Shown here: positions 57,106-64,000 of the stretch, one piece after another
How the letters are laid out: every line of letters starts with the position of its first letter
Numbering within the stretch: the stretch's first letter is position 1
Assembly (NCBI RefSeq): GCF_900519355.1
Contig: NZ_ULHE01000004.1
Coordinates: 62,001-126,000 of the forward strand
DNA: 64,000 nt
Direction: 5' to 3'
Source of the DNA: Corynebacterium lactis
GTDB taxonomy: Bacteria; Actinomycetota; Actinomycetes; Mycobacteriales; Mycobacteriaceae
The notes under the pieces: generated by a model
The model's database searches: none
Told to the model about the DNA's origin: nothing
The model's input: only the letters and a program-made list of their open reading frames with translations
Made by a program: the position numbers and the translations under genes

Positions 57106-58475
57106 GCAACAAAACCGTCCGCACCCGCTCCGCCGACTCCCACTCGCAGCCGTGGCACAACTGGTCCCGAACTCAGGCCTGTACCCCCGCCTTTGTCCAT
57201 CAGCCTGCCGACGCCGAGGGCGTCTCGGCCGTCATCGCCGCCGCTAGGGCCGACGGCACCACTGTGCGCCCGCTCGGCGCAGGTCATTCGTTTACGCCTG
57301 TCGCGACGACTGATGGGCACCGCATCCAGCTCGATCGCTACTCCGGCCTCGTCGACCTCGATACCGACGCCCGGACCGCAACCCTGCGGGCCGGGACCAG
57401 GCTCTGCGACATCCCGGGGATACTCCGCCCGCTCGGCTGGGCGCTGCCCAACCAGGGCGACGTGGACCCACAGTCCCTGGCCGGCGCCATCTCCACGGGA
57501 ACGCACGGCACCGGGCTGGGATTCACGGGCTTCGCCGGGACCGTTCGGGCTTTCAAGATCGTCACCGCGGACGGCGTCGAAAAGCACTGCCACCCCGGCG
57601 CGGAGGGCGAAGCAGCGGACCTGTACCGGCTGGCGCGGCTGGGGCTTGGTGTTTTCGGCGTGATGACAGAGGTCACCATGGACATCGTCCCGGCCTTCGA
57701 CCTGCGGGCGGACGAGCACCGGGAGGATTTCGAGGAGCTGCGGACCTCCTTCGTCGACCGCTGCCGCGAGGTCGACCACCTCGAGTTCTTCTGGTTCCCC
57801 GGGCAGAGCGAGGCGCTGGTCAAGCACAACACTCGCACGGCCCCGGTGCAGCGCCGTCGCGCAACGCCGGGCAGCATTCGCCACCGCCTCGGGCAGGCGC
57901 GCACCTTCGTCGACGAGGAACTGCTGGGCAACATGGGGCTGAAGGCCATCTGCGAGGTCTCCGCGAAGTTCCCCGCCGCGACCGCGGCCCTGAACAAGTT
58001 CGCGACGAATGCCGTCCCGGAGCGCGTCTACTCCGATGAGGCGCACCGCGTCTTCGTCTCCCCGCGCAGGGTCAAGTTCGCGGAGATGGAGTACTCGGTG
58101 CCGCTGGAGGCTGCGCCGGAGGTTCTCGACGAGATCCGCGAGGTTCTGCAGGCTCGCGGCATCCGGGTGTCCTTCCCCATCGAGGTCCGCGCGGCGGGCG
58201 CCGACGATGTTCCCCTGTCCACCGCCTACGGCCGCGACAGCGCCTACATCGCGATTCACCGCTACTTCAAGGAGCCCTACCGCGACTACTTCGACCTCAT
58301 CGAGCCGATCTTCAAGGGATACGAAGGGCGCCCGCACTGGGGCAAGCTCCACACGCTGGGCAGGGCCGATCTGGCACAGCGCTACCCGCTTTTCGACGAG
58401 GTTGCAGCGCTGCGCGAGAAGGTGGACCCGAAGGGCCTATTCCTCAACGAGCACCTGCGCTCGTTGTTTGTCTAG
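57102..58475 (+). CDS. FAD-linked sugar-lactone oxidase (D-arabinono-1,4-lactone oxidase family)
   Basis: The 457-residue protein has the PCMH-type FAD domain: RPLGAGHSFTPVATTDGHR, TLRAGTRLCDIPGILRPLGW, and GAISTGTHGTGLGFTGFAGT. The ALO C-terminal domain has FFWFPGQSEALVKHNTRT and the end motif GRPHWGKLHTLGRADL. Related mycobacterial enzymes oxidise L-gulono-1,4-lactone. It is coupled to the preceding PLP enzyme by an ATGA overlap. Its last 39 bases overlap convergent rarD. Confidence 0.88.
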   Translation: MSNKTVRTRSADSHSQPWHNWSRTQACTPAFVHQPADAEGVSAVIAAARADGTTVRPLGAGHSFTPVATTDGHRIQLDRYSGLVDLDTDARTATLRAGTRLCDIPGILRPLGWALPNQGDVDPQSLAGAISTGTHGTGLGFTGFAGTVRAFKIVTADGVEKHCHPGAEGEAADLYRLARLGLGVFGVMTEVTMDIVPAFDLRADEHREDFEELRTSFVDRCREVDHLEFFWFPGQSEALVKHNTRTAPVQRRRATPGSIRHRLGQARTFVDEELLGNMGLKAICEVSAKFPAATAALNKFATNAVPERVYSDEAHRVFVSPRRVKFAEMEYSVPLEAAPEVLDEIREVLQARGIRVSFPIEVRAAGADDVPLSTAYGRDSAYIAIHRYFKEPYRDYFDLIEPIFKGYEGRPHWGKLHTLGRADLAQRYPLFDEVAALREKVDPKGLFLNEHLRSLFV

Positions 58476-59348
58476 ACGCTGGTAGCGACGCCTGCGTTGC
58501 TGCGCCGCGAGCTTCACAATCAGGTCTGCGATGAACAGGGCGACCGCGCCCCAGATGATGAAGTATCCCATCCACCGCTCGGGCGAGAGCTCCTCGCCGA
58601 GGACGGTGACTGCCAGCGTCATCTGAATGACCGGGGTGATGTACTGCATCAGCCCGATGGTGGCCAGAGGAAGCTTCTTCGCCCCTTGGCCGAATAGAAG
58701 GAGCGGGACCGCGGTGGCGACTCCGGCGCTCATCAGCAGCAGCGTGTGCTCGGCGCCGTAGGAGGTGAAGGTGCCCTGCCCCGTGTAGCCGAGCCAGATC
58801 AAGTAGACGATAGCGATGGGCGTGATCACCGCGGACTCCGCCGTGAGGGATGCGGCGGACGACAGCGACACTTTCTTCTTCATGAGCCCGTAAAAGCCGA
58901 AACTCAGTGCCAGCGCCAGACCGAGAACCGGAGGATGGCCGACGCCGACGGTAAGGACAACGACCGCAACGATCGCCACCGCAACGCTGGCCACCTGCAG
59001 CTTTGACAGCGACTCGCGGAAGAAAATCATTGCGAGTACAACGCTGACCAGCGGGTTGATGAAGTATCCCAGAGCTGCCTCCGCGACCTGGCCATTGTTG
59101 ACCAAATAGACGTAGACGCCCCAATTGACCGAAATGAACAGTGCCGCGGCCACGATCGCGCCCCATGTCTTCGCCGACGCCGCCGTCAGTTCCTTCCATG
59201 ACCTCATCGCGCTGAGCGCTGCGACCATAAATAGCAAGGTCCATACGAATCGGTGCGCGAGAATCTCCACCGGAGCCGCGGGCTCGAGCAGGGGGAAGTA
59301 GAGCGGGAAAATCGCCCACAACAAATACGCGCCAAACGCCTGAATCAC
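58437..59348 (-). CDS. rarD: EamA-family transporter RarD
   Basis: The 303-residue protein has ten hydrophobic helices and RarD signatures: GAYLLWAIFPLYFPLLEPA, EILAHRFVWTLLFM, ISVNWGVYVYLVNNGQVAEA and ALGYFINPLVSVVLAMIFFR. The GTG at 59348 is preceded by AAAGGAGG. RarD was named for chloramphenicol sensitivity; the natural substrate is unknown. The gene ends inside the convergent lactone oxidase gene. Confidence 0.9.
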   Translation of the reverse strand: MIQAFGAYLLWAIFPLYFPLLEPAAPVEILAHRFVWTLLFMVAALSAMRSWKELTAASAKTWGAIVAAALFISVNWGVYVYLVNNGQVAEAALGYFINPLVSVVLAMIFFRESLSKLQVASVAVAIVAVVVLTVGVGHPPVLGLALALSFGFYGLMKKKVSLSSAASLTAESAVITPIAIVYLIWLGYTGQGTFTSYGAEHTLLLMSAGVATAVPLLLFGQGAKKLPLATIGLMQYITPVIQMTLAVTVLGEELSPERWMGYFIIWGAVALFIADLIVKLAAQQRRRRYQRLDKQRAQVLVEE

Positions 59349-59404
59349 CGGCTCATTGCCTCCTTTGGCAATACTCTGTGTTCTTCCCTATTGTCCGCCG
59401 GAGC

Positions 59405-60142
59405 TCACTCGCTCTGGCTAGTCCCCGGCACGTACACCGGATCTGTCTCCGAAAAGTCCGACCCCAGGTACGGCCTCACCCCGAAGCGCCCGCGAACGGC
59501 CCCCTCCGGCAGCGCCTCCACGGCCGCGATGTCGGCGCGGTGCCGGACCTGCTTGAGGGTATCCGCGTCGCCGTAGACAATCAGCCCATTAATCAGCAAC
59601 CGCGGATCCCCCGCCGCCATGCCCGCGGAGGCCGCGACGAGGCGTACCTCATTGTCGATCAGCTGTTGACGCCCGGCTGCAGGCCCCGGCTCCGGCAGAT
59701 CGCGCGTGACGGCGGAGCCGAGGATAATCGACGCGACCCGCAGGTCAGCGACGCCCTCGACACTGGCCGCCGCCCTCTTGTAATCCAGAGGTTCACCGAA
59801 TGTCACCAGAGCCCAAAATCGCGGCGCGGGCCTCGACGGTTCATCCCGTTCGCTGTTGGAGGTTTCCAGGGTGATGCGCCCCAGGGATTCGTCGGCACGC
59901 GCGCTGTAGGCGGCGAGTGTCTCCCAGCTTTCGGGCCCCAGGAAGTCCCCGTTGATGTTCTGCGGCTTGCTCATCCGGTCAGAGGTGGACAGCACCATCA
60001 GTACCGCCACCAGTGCGATGACGCACACCGCGGACAGCACCGCCATCGCGGGCGAGATGCTGGACGACGAATGTGCCCGGCGCGACGGCGCCCGGTCCTC
60101 CTTCGCCCGGCGCGACGGCGCGTTCTTCCCGTGCCTGGCCAT
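59405..60142 (-). CDS. Membrane-anchored protein, single N-terminal helix
   Basis: ATG 60142 overlaps the rluD-type stop by one base (TGATG). The 245-residue product has a basic N-terminus with a repeated APSRRA, one membrane helix at about residues 31-52 (PAMAVLSAVCVIALVAVLMV), and an external domain with FWALVTFGEPLDYKRAAASV and INGLIVYGDADTLKQVRHRA. At DNA level CCCGGCGCGACGGCGC is repeated in the basic stretch (60075-60122). I do not recognise the family. It ends the lspA-rluD transcript. Confidence 0.75.
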   Translation of the reverse strand: MARHGKNAPSRRAKEDRAPSRRAHSSSSISPAMAVLSAVCVIALVAVLMVLSTSDRMSKPQNINGDFLGPESWETLAAYSARADESLGRITLETSNSERDEPSRPAPRFWALVTFGEPLDYKRAAASVEGVADLRVASIILGSAVTRDLPEPGPAAGRQQLIDNEVRLVAASAGMAAGDPRLLINGLIVYGDADTLKQVRHRADIAAVEALPEGAVRGRFGVRPYLGSDFSETDPVYVPGTSQSE

Positions 60143-61110
60143 CAGCCCTCCCTCAACACGTCGAGGGCGTGGGAGAGGTCCTCCGGATACGGGCAGGTGA
60201 TCTCCATCCAACGTCCGTCCGCCGGGTGATGGAAACCGAGAGAGACCGCGTGGAGCCACTGCCGGTTCAGGCCGAGGCGGGCGGAGAGCTCGGGGTCGGA
60301 GCCGTACATGGGGTCGCCGCAGCAGGGATGGTTCAGCGCCGAGAAATGCACGCGGATCTGATGGGTGCGTCCGGTCTCGAGGGTCACCTTCATGAGGCTG
60401 GCCGGGGCAAAGGCCTCCAGCGTCTCGTAATGAGTGACAGCGTGCTTGCCGTCCTGTCGCACGGCGAAGCGCCAGCCCGCCGATGGATGCCGCCCGATCG
60501 GGGCGTCGATAGTGCCCGTCGACGGGTCGGGGTGGCCCTGCACCAGTGCGTGGTACGTCTTGGACACGTCCCGGTTTTTGAAGGCCCGCTTCAAGCTGGA
60601 GTAGCCGCGCTCCGAGCAGGCCACCACCATGACGCCGGAGGTGCCGACGTCGAGGCGCTGCACGATTCCCTGGCGCTCTGGCGGACCCGAGGTGGAGATG
60701 CGGAAACCGGCAGCCGCCAGTCCACCGATGACCGTGGGCCCTTCCCACCCGACGGAGGGATGCGCGGCGACGCCGACGGGCTTATGCACCGCCACCAGAT
60801 CGGAGTCGTGATAGAGCACGTCCATGCCCTCAATCAGCTCCTCCTTGGGAACCAGGGACGTCTCGACCGGGGGCAGGAGGACTGACAGCCAGGCGTCCTC
60901 CTGCAATCGTTCGGACTTACCCACCGCACGCCCATCGACAGTAATATCGCCGGCGGTCGCGAGGTCCGCCACCGCAGTTCGGGAAAGACCGAGGAGCTTT
61001 GCGACGCCCGCATCGACCCGCATTCCCGCAAGGCCAGGGGGAACCGGCATCTGCCGTGTCTCTCGGGGCGTATTGGCCCGCCCGCTGCCAGAGTAATCAG
61101 TGTCGGTCAA
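60142..61110 (-). CDS. rluD: RluA-family rRNA/tRNA pseudouridine synthase
   Basis: The 322-residue protein has an S4 domain ([20 protein letters not shown]) and the RluA catalytic motif [17 protein letters not shown] with Asp154, then [20 protein letters not shown] and [19 protein letters not shown]. The family forms pseudouridine in 23S rRNA or tRNA. I choose the TTG at 61110 because AAGGAG lies 7 bases before it and it overlaps lspA by 14 bases; ATG 61050 is a weaker alternative. It sits just after lspA, as in C. glutamicum. Confidence 0.92.
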   Translation of the reverse strand: MTDTDYSGSGRANTPRETRQMPVPPGLAGMRVDAGVAKLLGLSRTAVADLATAGDITVDGRAVGKSERLQEDAWLSVLLPPVETSLVPKEELIEGMDVLYHDSDLVAVHKPVGVAAHPSVGWEGPTVIGGLAAAGFRISTSGPPERQGIVQRLDVGTSGVMVVACSERGYSSLKRAFKNRDVSKTYHALVQGHPDPSTGTIDAPIGRHPSAGWRFAVRQDGKHAVTHYETLEAFAPASLMKVTLETGRTHQIRVHFSALNHPCCGDPMYGSDPELSARLGLNRQWLHAVSLGFHHPADGRWMEITCPYPEDLSHALDVLREG

Positions 61111-61669
61111 TAGCCCGCTCCTTCCGTGCTTCCTTCTCCACTTCGATCTCGGCGGCAAAGATGTCCGGTTCCTTGGAGAAAATCATCCATATGACCAAGA
61201 TGATAATGCCCACGGTGATGGCGCAATCGGCGATGTTAAAGACGGCAAAGCCCTTGACCGACAGGAAGTCGACGACGTGTCCGACGTAGAATCCCGGGTC
61301 GCGGAGGAGCCGGTCGGTCAGATTGCCGAGCGCGCCACCGGCGACCAGGCCCGCCGACATAGCCGAGATCGGGCTGCGCAGCCAATTGGAGAAGTAGGCC
61401 ACGGCTGCAATATAGACAATCTGCAGGGTGGTGAAGACCCAGGTCGCGTTGGTGCCGAAGGAAAAGGCAGCTCCGGGGTTGCGGACTAGCCGCAGTTGAA
61501 AGAAATCCCCGAGAATGTCCACGGACTGGCGTGGGTCCAGCATCGCGAGTGCGCCCAATTTCGTTACCTGGTCGACCGCTGCCACCGCCACGATGACGGC
61601 GAGCAACAGCCCGCGACGGGGGAAGTTTCTCCGCTTTTCCTTTTTAGTCACCGTCCCATAATGGCCCAC
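61097..61669 (-). CDS. lspA: Lipoprotein signal peptidase
   Basis: LspA removes the signal peptide of lipidated prelipoproteins. The 190-residue protein has four hydrophobic helices and the catalytic aspartates Asp119 ([12 protein letters not shown]) and Asp148 ([11 protein letters not shown]). [11 protein letters not shown] is also conserved. The GTG at 61669 has the ribosome binding site GAAAGGG in the loop of a hairpin. The C-terminal tail is charged ([17 protein letters not shown]). Lipoproteins are encoded on both sides of the next intergenic region. Confidence 0.95.
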   Translation of the reverse strand: MGHYGTVTKKEKRRNFPRRGLLLAVIVAVAAVDQVTKLGALAMLDPRQSVDILGDFFQLRLVRNPGAAFSFGTNATWVFTTLQIVYIAAVAYFSNWLRSPISAMSAGLVAGGALGNLTDRLLRDPGFYVGHVVDFLSVKGFAVFNIADCAITVGIIILVIWMIFSKEPDIFAAEIEVEKEARKERAIDRH

Positions 61670-61670
61670 A

Positions 61671-61689
61671 GTTAGCCCTTTCGGCTAAC
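61671..61689 (-). promoter_or_regulatory. Hairpin presenting the lspA ribosome binding site
   Basis: On the minus strand GTTAGCC-GAAAG-GGCTAAC is a perfect 7-bp stem with a 5-base loop. The loop and first stem bases make up GAAAGGG, the lspA ribosome binding site, 6 bases before the GTG. Confidence 0.6.
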
Positions 61690-61730
61690 CGGACTGCCTC
61701 CTCTCATCGATGACCCGGTACTCTAACGGT

Positions 61731-62657
61731 GTGAAACGCCGTTCTACTTTTCCGAGTTTGTCCTCCTCCACGCGCATCCTCGCATTGGGATCCGTCGCTT
61801 CGCTGTCGCTTGCGCTGGCCGCCTGCGGCTCCGGCAGGTCAGTTGAGACCCAGCCTGCCGACGTCTCCGCTGTGACGGTCGAAGTCACCAACAGCGGCGA
61901 GGGGCAGAAGGCCTCAGTGCGGTGGAAGGATGACGGCGCAGCCCAGAATGCCGCCGCCGTTATTACTCAGGGTTTTTCGCAGAAGAGCGAATCGGGCGCG
62001 GGCGACCAGACTTTCCCCGACACCCGCCTTGAGCTCCCGCTTTCCGTCAGCGTCGCGGGGTCGGGGGACTCCCGCGCTGTGACCGCGGAGATGGGCGTGC
62101 CCCACGGCTCGAACGCGGAGCTGAACCAGGACATCGCTACGGCGGAGGGGTTCGTCGCCGAGTGGACCGCAAAGCCGACGGGCGAGGTGACGGAGCTGCA
62201 GCTGGGCTCCCCGGAAAAGGCGACGGATACCGCGCGAGCAGGAGTCGAGACGGCAGTGCGCCAACTGCACTCCGTCCCCATCCTGTTCCCCGCCGAAGAC
62301 ATTGCGACGGGCGCAACATGGACGGCCCAGAGCAAGGTCGAGGGCCAGACGGAGATGACTCAGAAGGTGACGTATAAGTTGCTCGGCCGATCGGGCGATA
62401 TCGTCGACCTGAAGGTCGAGGTTGAGCAGGTCCCGGCCGTCACCGAGCTCGACACCGGGGCCACGACCCCTCTAAAGGTCATCGAGTCCGACACGAGGAT
62501 GCTCAAGGACACCGTCAAGATCGATCTGACCAAGCCGCTACCTGTCTCAGGGGGAATCGACTACGTCACCTCTGTGACCTACGGCGATGGAACCTCCAAC
62601 GTTCGCATCGTCCAGAAGACTCACCGGGGCATCGAGTACAGGACCGACGCGAGGTAG
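61731..62657 (+). CDS. Lipoprotein (DUF6263-like)
   Basis: From GTG 61731 the product is 308 residues: a basic start (KRRSTFPSLSSS), a hydrophobic signal and the lipobox LALAAC, so Lgt and LspA should process it. The mature part is strand-rich, with VEVTNSGEGQKASVRWKDDG, DIATGATWTAQSKVEGQTEM and DGTSNVRIVQKTHRGIEY, like actinobacterial DUF6263 lipoproteins. TACTCT lies 6 bases before the GTG, suggesting a leaderless start; ATG 61710 is the alternative. Function unknown. Confidence 0.82.
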   Translation: MKRRSTFPSLSSSTRILALGSVASLSLALAACGSGRSVETQPADVSAVTVEVTNSGEGQKASVRWKDDGAAQNAAAVITQGFSQKSESGAGDQTFPDTRLELPLSVSVAGSGDSRAVTAEMGVPHGSNAELNQDIATAEGFVAEWTAKPTGEVTELQLGSPEKATDTARAGVETAVRQLHSVPILFPAEDIATGATWTAQSKVEGQTEMTQKVTYKLLGRSGDIVDLKVEVEQVPAVTELDTGATTPLKVIESDTRMLKDTVKIDLTKPLPVSGGIDYVTSVTYGDGTSNVRIVQKTHRGIEYRTDAR

Positions 62658-62676
62658 CAGCCCCCTCGATTCGTCG

Positions 62677-63398
62677 TTAAGCGGGCGGCGGTTGGTCGAC
62701 CGGCGGGCCCGGAGGCGCCGGAGGCGCAGGCGGAGCTTCCGGTGCAGGCGCAGGTGCGGGAGGCTCCGGGGCGGGGGCTGGCGCGGCGCCGGCGCAGGAG
62801 CAGGTGGCGCGGGCTCAGGAGCTGGTGCGGGCACCGGTGCTGGTTCCGGTGCGGGCTCCGATGCTGGTGGCGGTGGCGGAGGCGTCTCCCCCGGGGCCAG
62901 GCAGAAACCGGGCTTGTGCTCCGGCCCGAGTGCCTCGGACAGGCGGCAGGCCCAGTCCTTGCTCAGCATCCAACGGCCGCGCTTATTCAGAAAGTCGATC
63001 TGCTCGACGACGCGAGGCTCGGCACCCGGCACGACAACGCGCACCCCGGCCACCGCAGAGGTTGCCGAAAAGCCGGGCAGCACGGGGTCGATGACCTCGA
63101 AGTGGATCTTTTTCTCGGCCGCGGCCTTGGTCACGATATCGAAATAGTCGCCCGCCTTGTCCCCGTCCTCAATGGTGAGGGACTTTTCCTCAATGGGAAG
63201 GTGCGGGTCAATGATTCGAGCCAGAACGTCATTTAGCTCGACGGCCGTCGGCAGCACCACGACGGGCGCGGCGCTGCTCGTCGACGAACTGGTCTGCGCC
63301 TGCGGCGTATCCTCTCCTCCGCAGGCTACGAGGCTGACCGATGCTACCGCGCTGATAACCAAAGCGGTGACACTGCGGACACTTCGCTGGACGTTCAT
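62677..63398 (-). pseudogene. Lipoprotein with Pro/Ala-rich tail, one-base frameshift
   Basis: From ATG 63398 (GGAG 12 bases upstream) the product has a signal and lipobox LVACGGED, a Ser/Thr linker, and a small domain (TAVELNDVLARIIDPHLPIE, then FLNKRGRWMLSKDWACRLSE). It then turns Pro/Ala-rich. The frame breaks near 62784: GCGCCGGCGCC appears as GCGCGGCGCC on the plus strand. Adding one base lets the Pro/Ala pattern continue to PVDQPPPA and TAA at 62677, giving 240 residues. Without it, the reading turns into Arg/Leu-rich sequence and runs 111 bases into the convergent lipoprotein gene. The domain resembles mycobacterial low-molecular-weight antigen MTB12, but only weakly. Confidence 0.78.
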
Positions 63399-63493
63399 GA
63401 GATGCATAACTCCGGGTTGTAAAAAATTATTGTCTCTTTTGCCTGCCCCAATCCTACACAAGCCCAAAACATCGACTGGGTAGACTGATTGCT

Positions 63494-64000
63494 ATGTCGA
63501 ACCAGGATTCCACCGCCACCAGCGCCGCCTCCTGCACCCCTGAGCAGGCCGCAGCCCCCGCCCGCCGCATCGCAGTCCTCACCACCGGAGGCACCATCGC
63601 CTGCACCACGGACAGCAACGGCGCACTCGTCCCGACGATCTCCGGCCAGGAGCTGGTCGACACCGTAGCGGCTCGCTTCCCCGAGGGCTCCATCGCATTT
63701 GACGTTCACGACCTGGGCCAGCTGGACTCCTCCAGCCTCACTTTCGCCGATGTCGACCGCATCCTCGCCGCAATCGCCGAGGTGCTTGCCGACGGCTCCG
63801 TCGACGGCGTCGTGGTCACGCACGGAACGGACACGATGGAGGAAACGGCCATGGCCGCCGATGCCTTCCACGGCGACTCCCGCCCGGTGATCTTCACGGG
63901 CGCTCAGCTCCCCTTCGACCACCCCGACACCGACGGCCCGGGCAACCTCTTCGAGGCCATCACCATTGCATCCGATCCCTCGGCCCAGGGCATCGGCGTG
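63494..64000 (+). CDS. L-asparaginase, N-terminal part (cut by window edge)
   Basis: Asparaginase hydrolyses asparagine to aspartate and ammonia. The 169 codons visible contain both catalytic threonine motifs: LTTGGTIACTT with Thr34, and VVTHGTDTMEETA with Thr112 and Asp113. FTGAQLPFDHPDTDGPGN follows. The N-terminal 24 residues are Ser/Ala-rich without a signal peptide, so it is probably cytoplasmic. TAGACT (63481-63486) lies exactly 7 bases before the ATG, a leaderless pattern. The gene continues past the right edge. Confidence 0.92.
   Translation, partial: MSNQDSTATSAASCTPEQAAAPARRIAVLTTGGTIACTTDSNGALVPTISGQELVDTVAARFPEGSIAFDVHDLGQLDSSSLTFADVDRILAAIAEVLADGSVDGVVVTHGTDTMEETAMAADAFHGDSRPVIFTGAQLPFDHPDTDGPGNLFEAITIASDPSAQGIGV

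Noticed and set aside
61710..61730. ATG 61710 as start of the 61731 lipoprotein
   Set aside because: The GTG at 61731 gives a standard basic N-terminus for a lipoprotein signal and has a -10 at the right distance; the ATG remains possible.

Overview
ORGANISM. The window is GC-rich, densely coded DNA from an actinobacterium, almost certainly a Corynebacterium. From memory, the gene order follows the C. glutamicum backbone: pyk, lgt, trp-associated genes, hisI-hisF-impA-hisA-hisH, an MFS gene and a small membrane gene, hisB-hisC-hisD, then glgX, treY, relS, treZ, ilvA, dnaE1, rluD and lspA. A Propionibacterium-type methylmalonyl-CoA carboxytransferase operon suggests a propionate-forming species, such as the C. 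amycolatum / C. xerosis group. This species placement is inference. LAYOUT. 1-6615 (minus strand): pyruvate kinase (cut by the edge), lgt, trpA, trpB, trpC, a tryptophan-associated membrane protein and trpE. 6743-16206 (mostly minus): nine histidine-locus genes, interrupted by a plus-strand ArsC-like protein that has lost its catalytic cysteine. 16444-20536 (plus): three consecutive TPR-like helical-repeat proteins of unknown function. 20567-24179 (minus): nadA-nadB-nadC. 24386-29525: a membrane protein, a histidine-rich metal-binding protein with a candidate Zur operator, bsaP-bioB divergent from bioQ, a Na+/H+ antiporter and a biotinyl carrier. 29573-33030: the other carboxytransferase subunits. 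33339-45999: glycogen/trehalose genes (glgX, treY, treZ) mixed with an orphan HigA, an exonuclease-BRCT protein, the alarmone synthetase RelS, an S4-domain protein, an IclR regulator and a YigZ protein. 46000-46353: a repeat-rich intergenic block. 46354-50133: a 1259-residue protein I cannot assign. 50253-64000: ilvA, dnaE1, a 54-residue protein, a PLP-enzyme/lactone-oxidase pair, rarD, a membrane protein, rluD, lspA, two lipoproteins and an asparaginase cut by the edge. HOW THE GENES FIT TOGETHER. The trp genes are the ancestral actinobacterial set linked to his. There is no trpF, and HisA carries the residues of the dual-function enzyme PriA, so HisA probably serves both pathways. BioB, its helper BsaP and the repressor BioQ lie 2-3 kb from the biotin-dependent carboxytransferase, their likely consumer. 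TreY and TreZ convert glycogen-type chains to trehalose, and GlgX debranches them. CAUTIONS. Five otherwise intact genes (trpE, hisC, carboxytransferase 12S, glgX, one lipoprotein) are each broken by exactly one missing base, mostly in short G/C runs. Systematic base loss in the assembly is the simplest reading. MAIN CANDIDATES FOR SOMETHING NEW: the 1259-residue protein with its flanking repeats, the TPR trio, the 11-bp phased repeats in the bioB leader, and short tandem repeats that recur at the 3' ends and stop codons of several genes.
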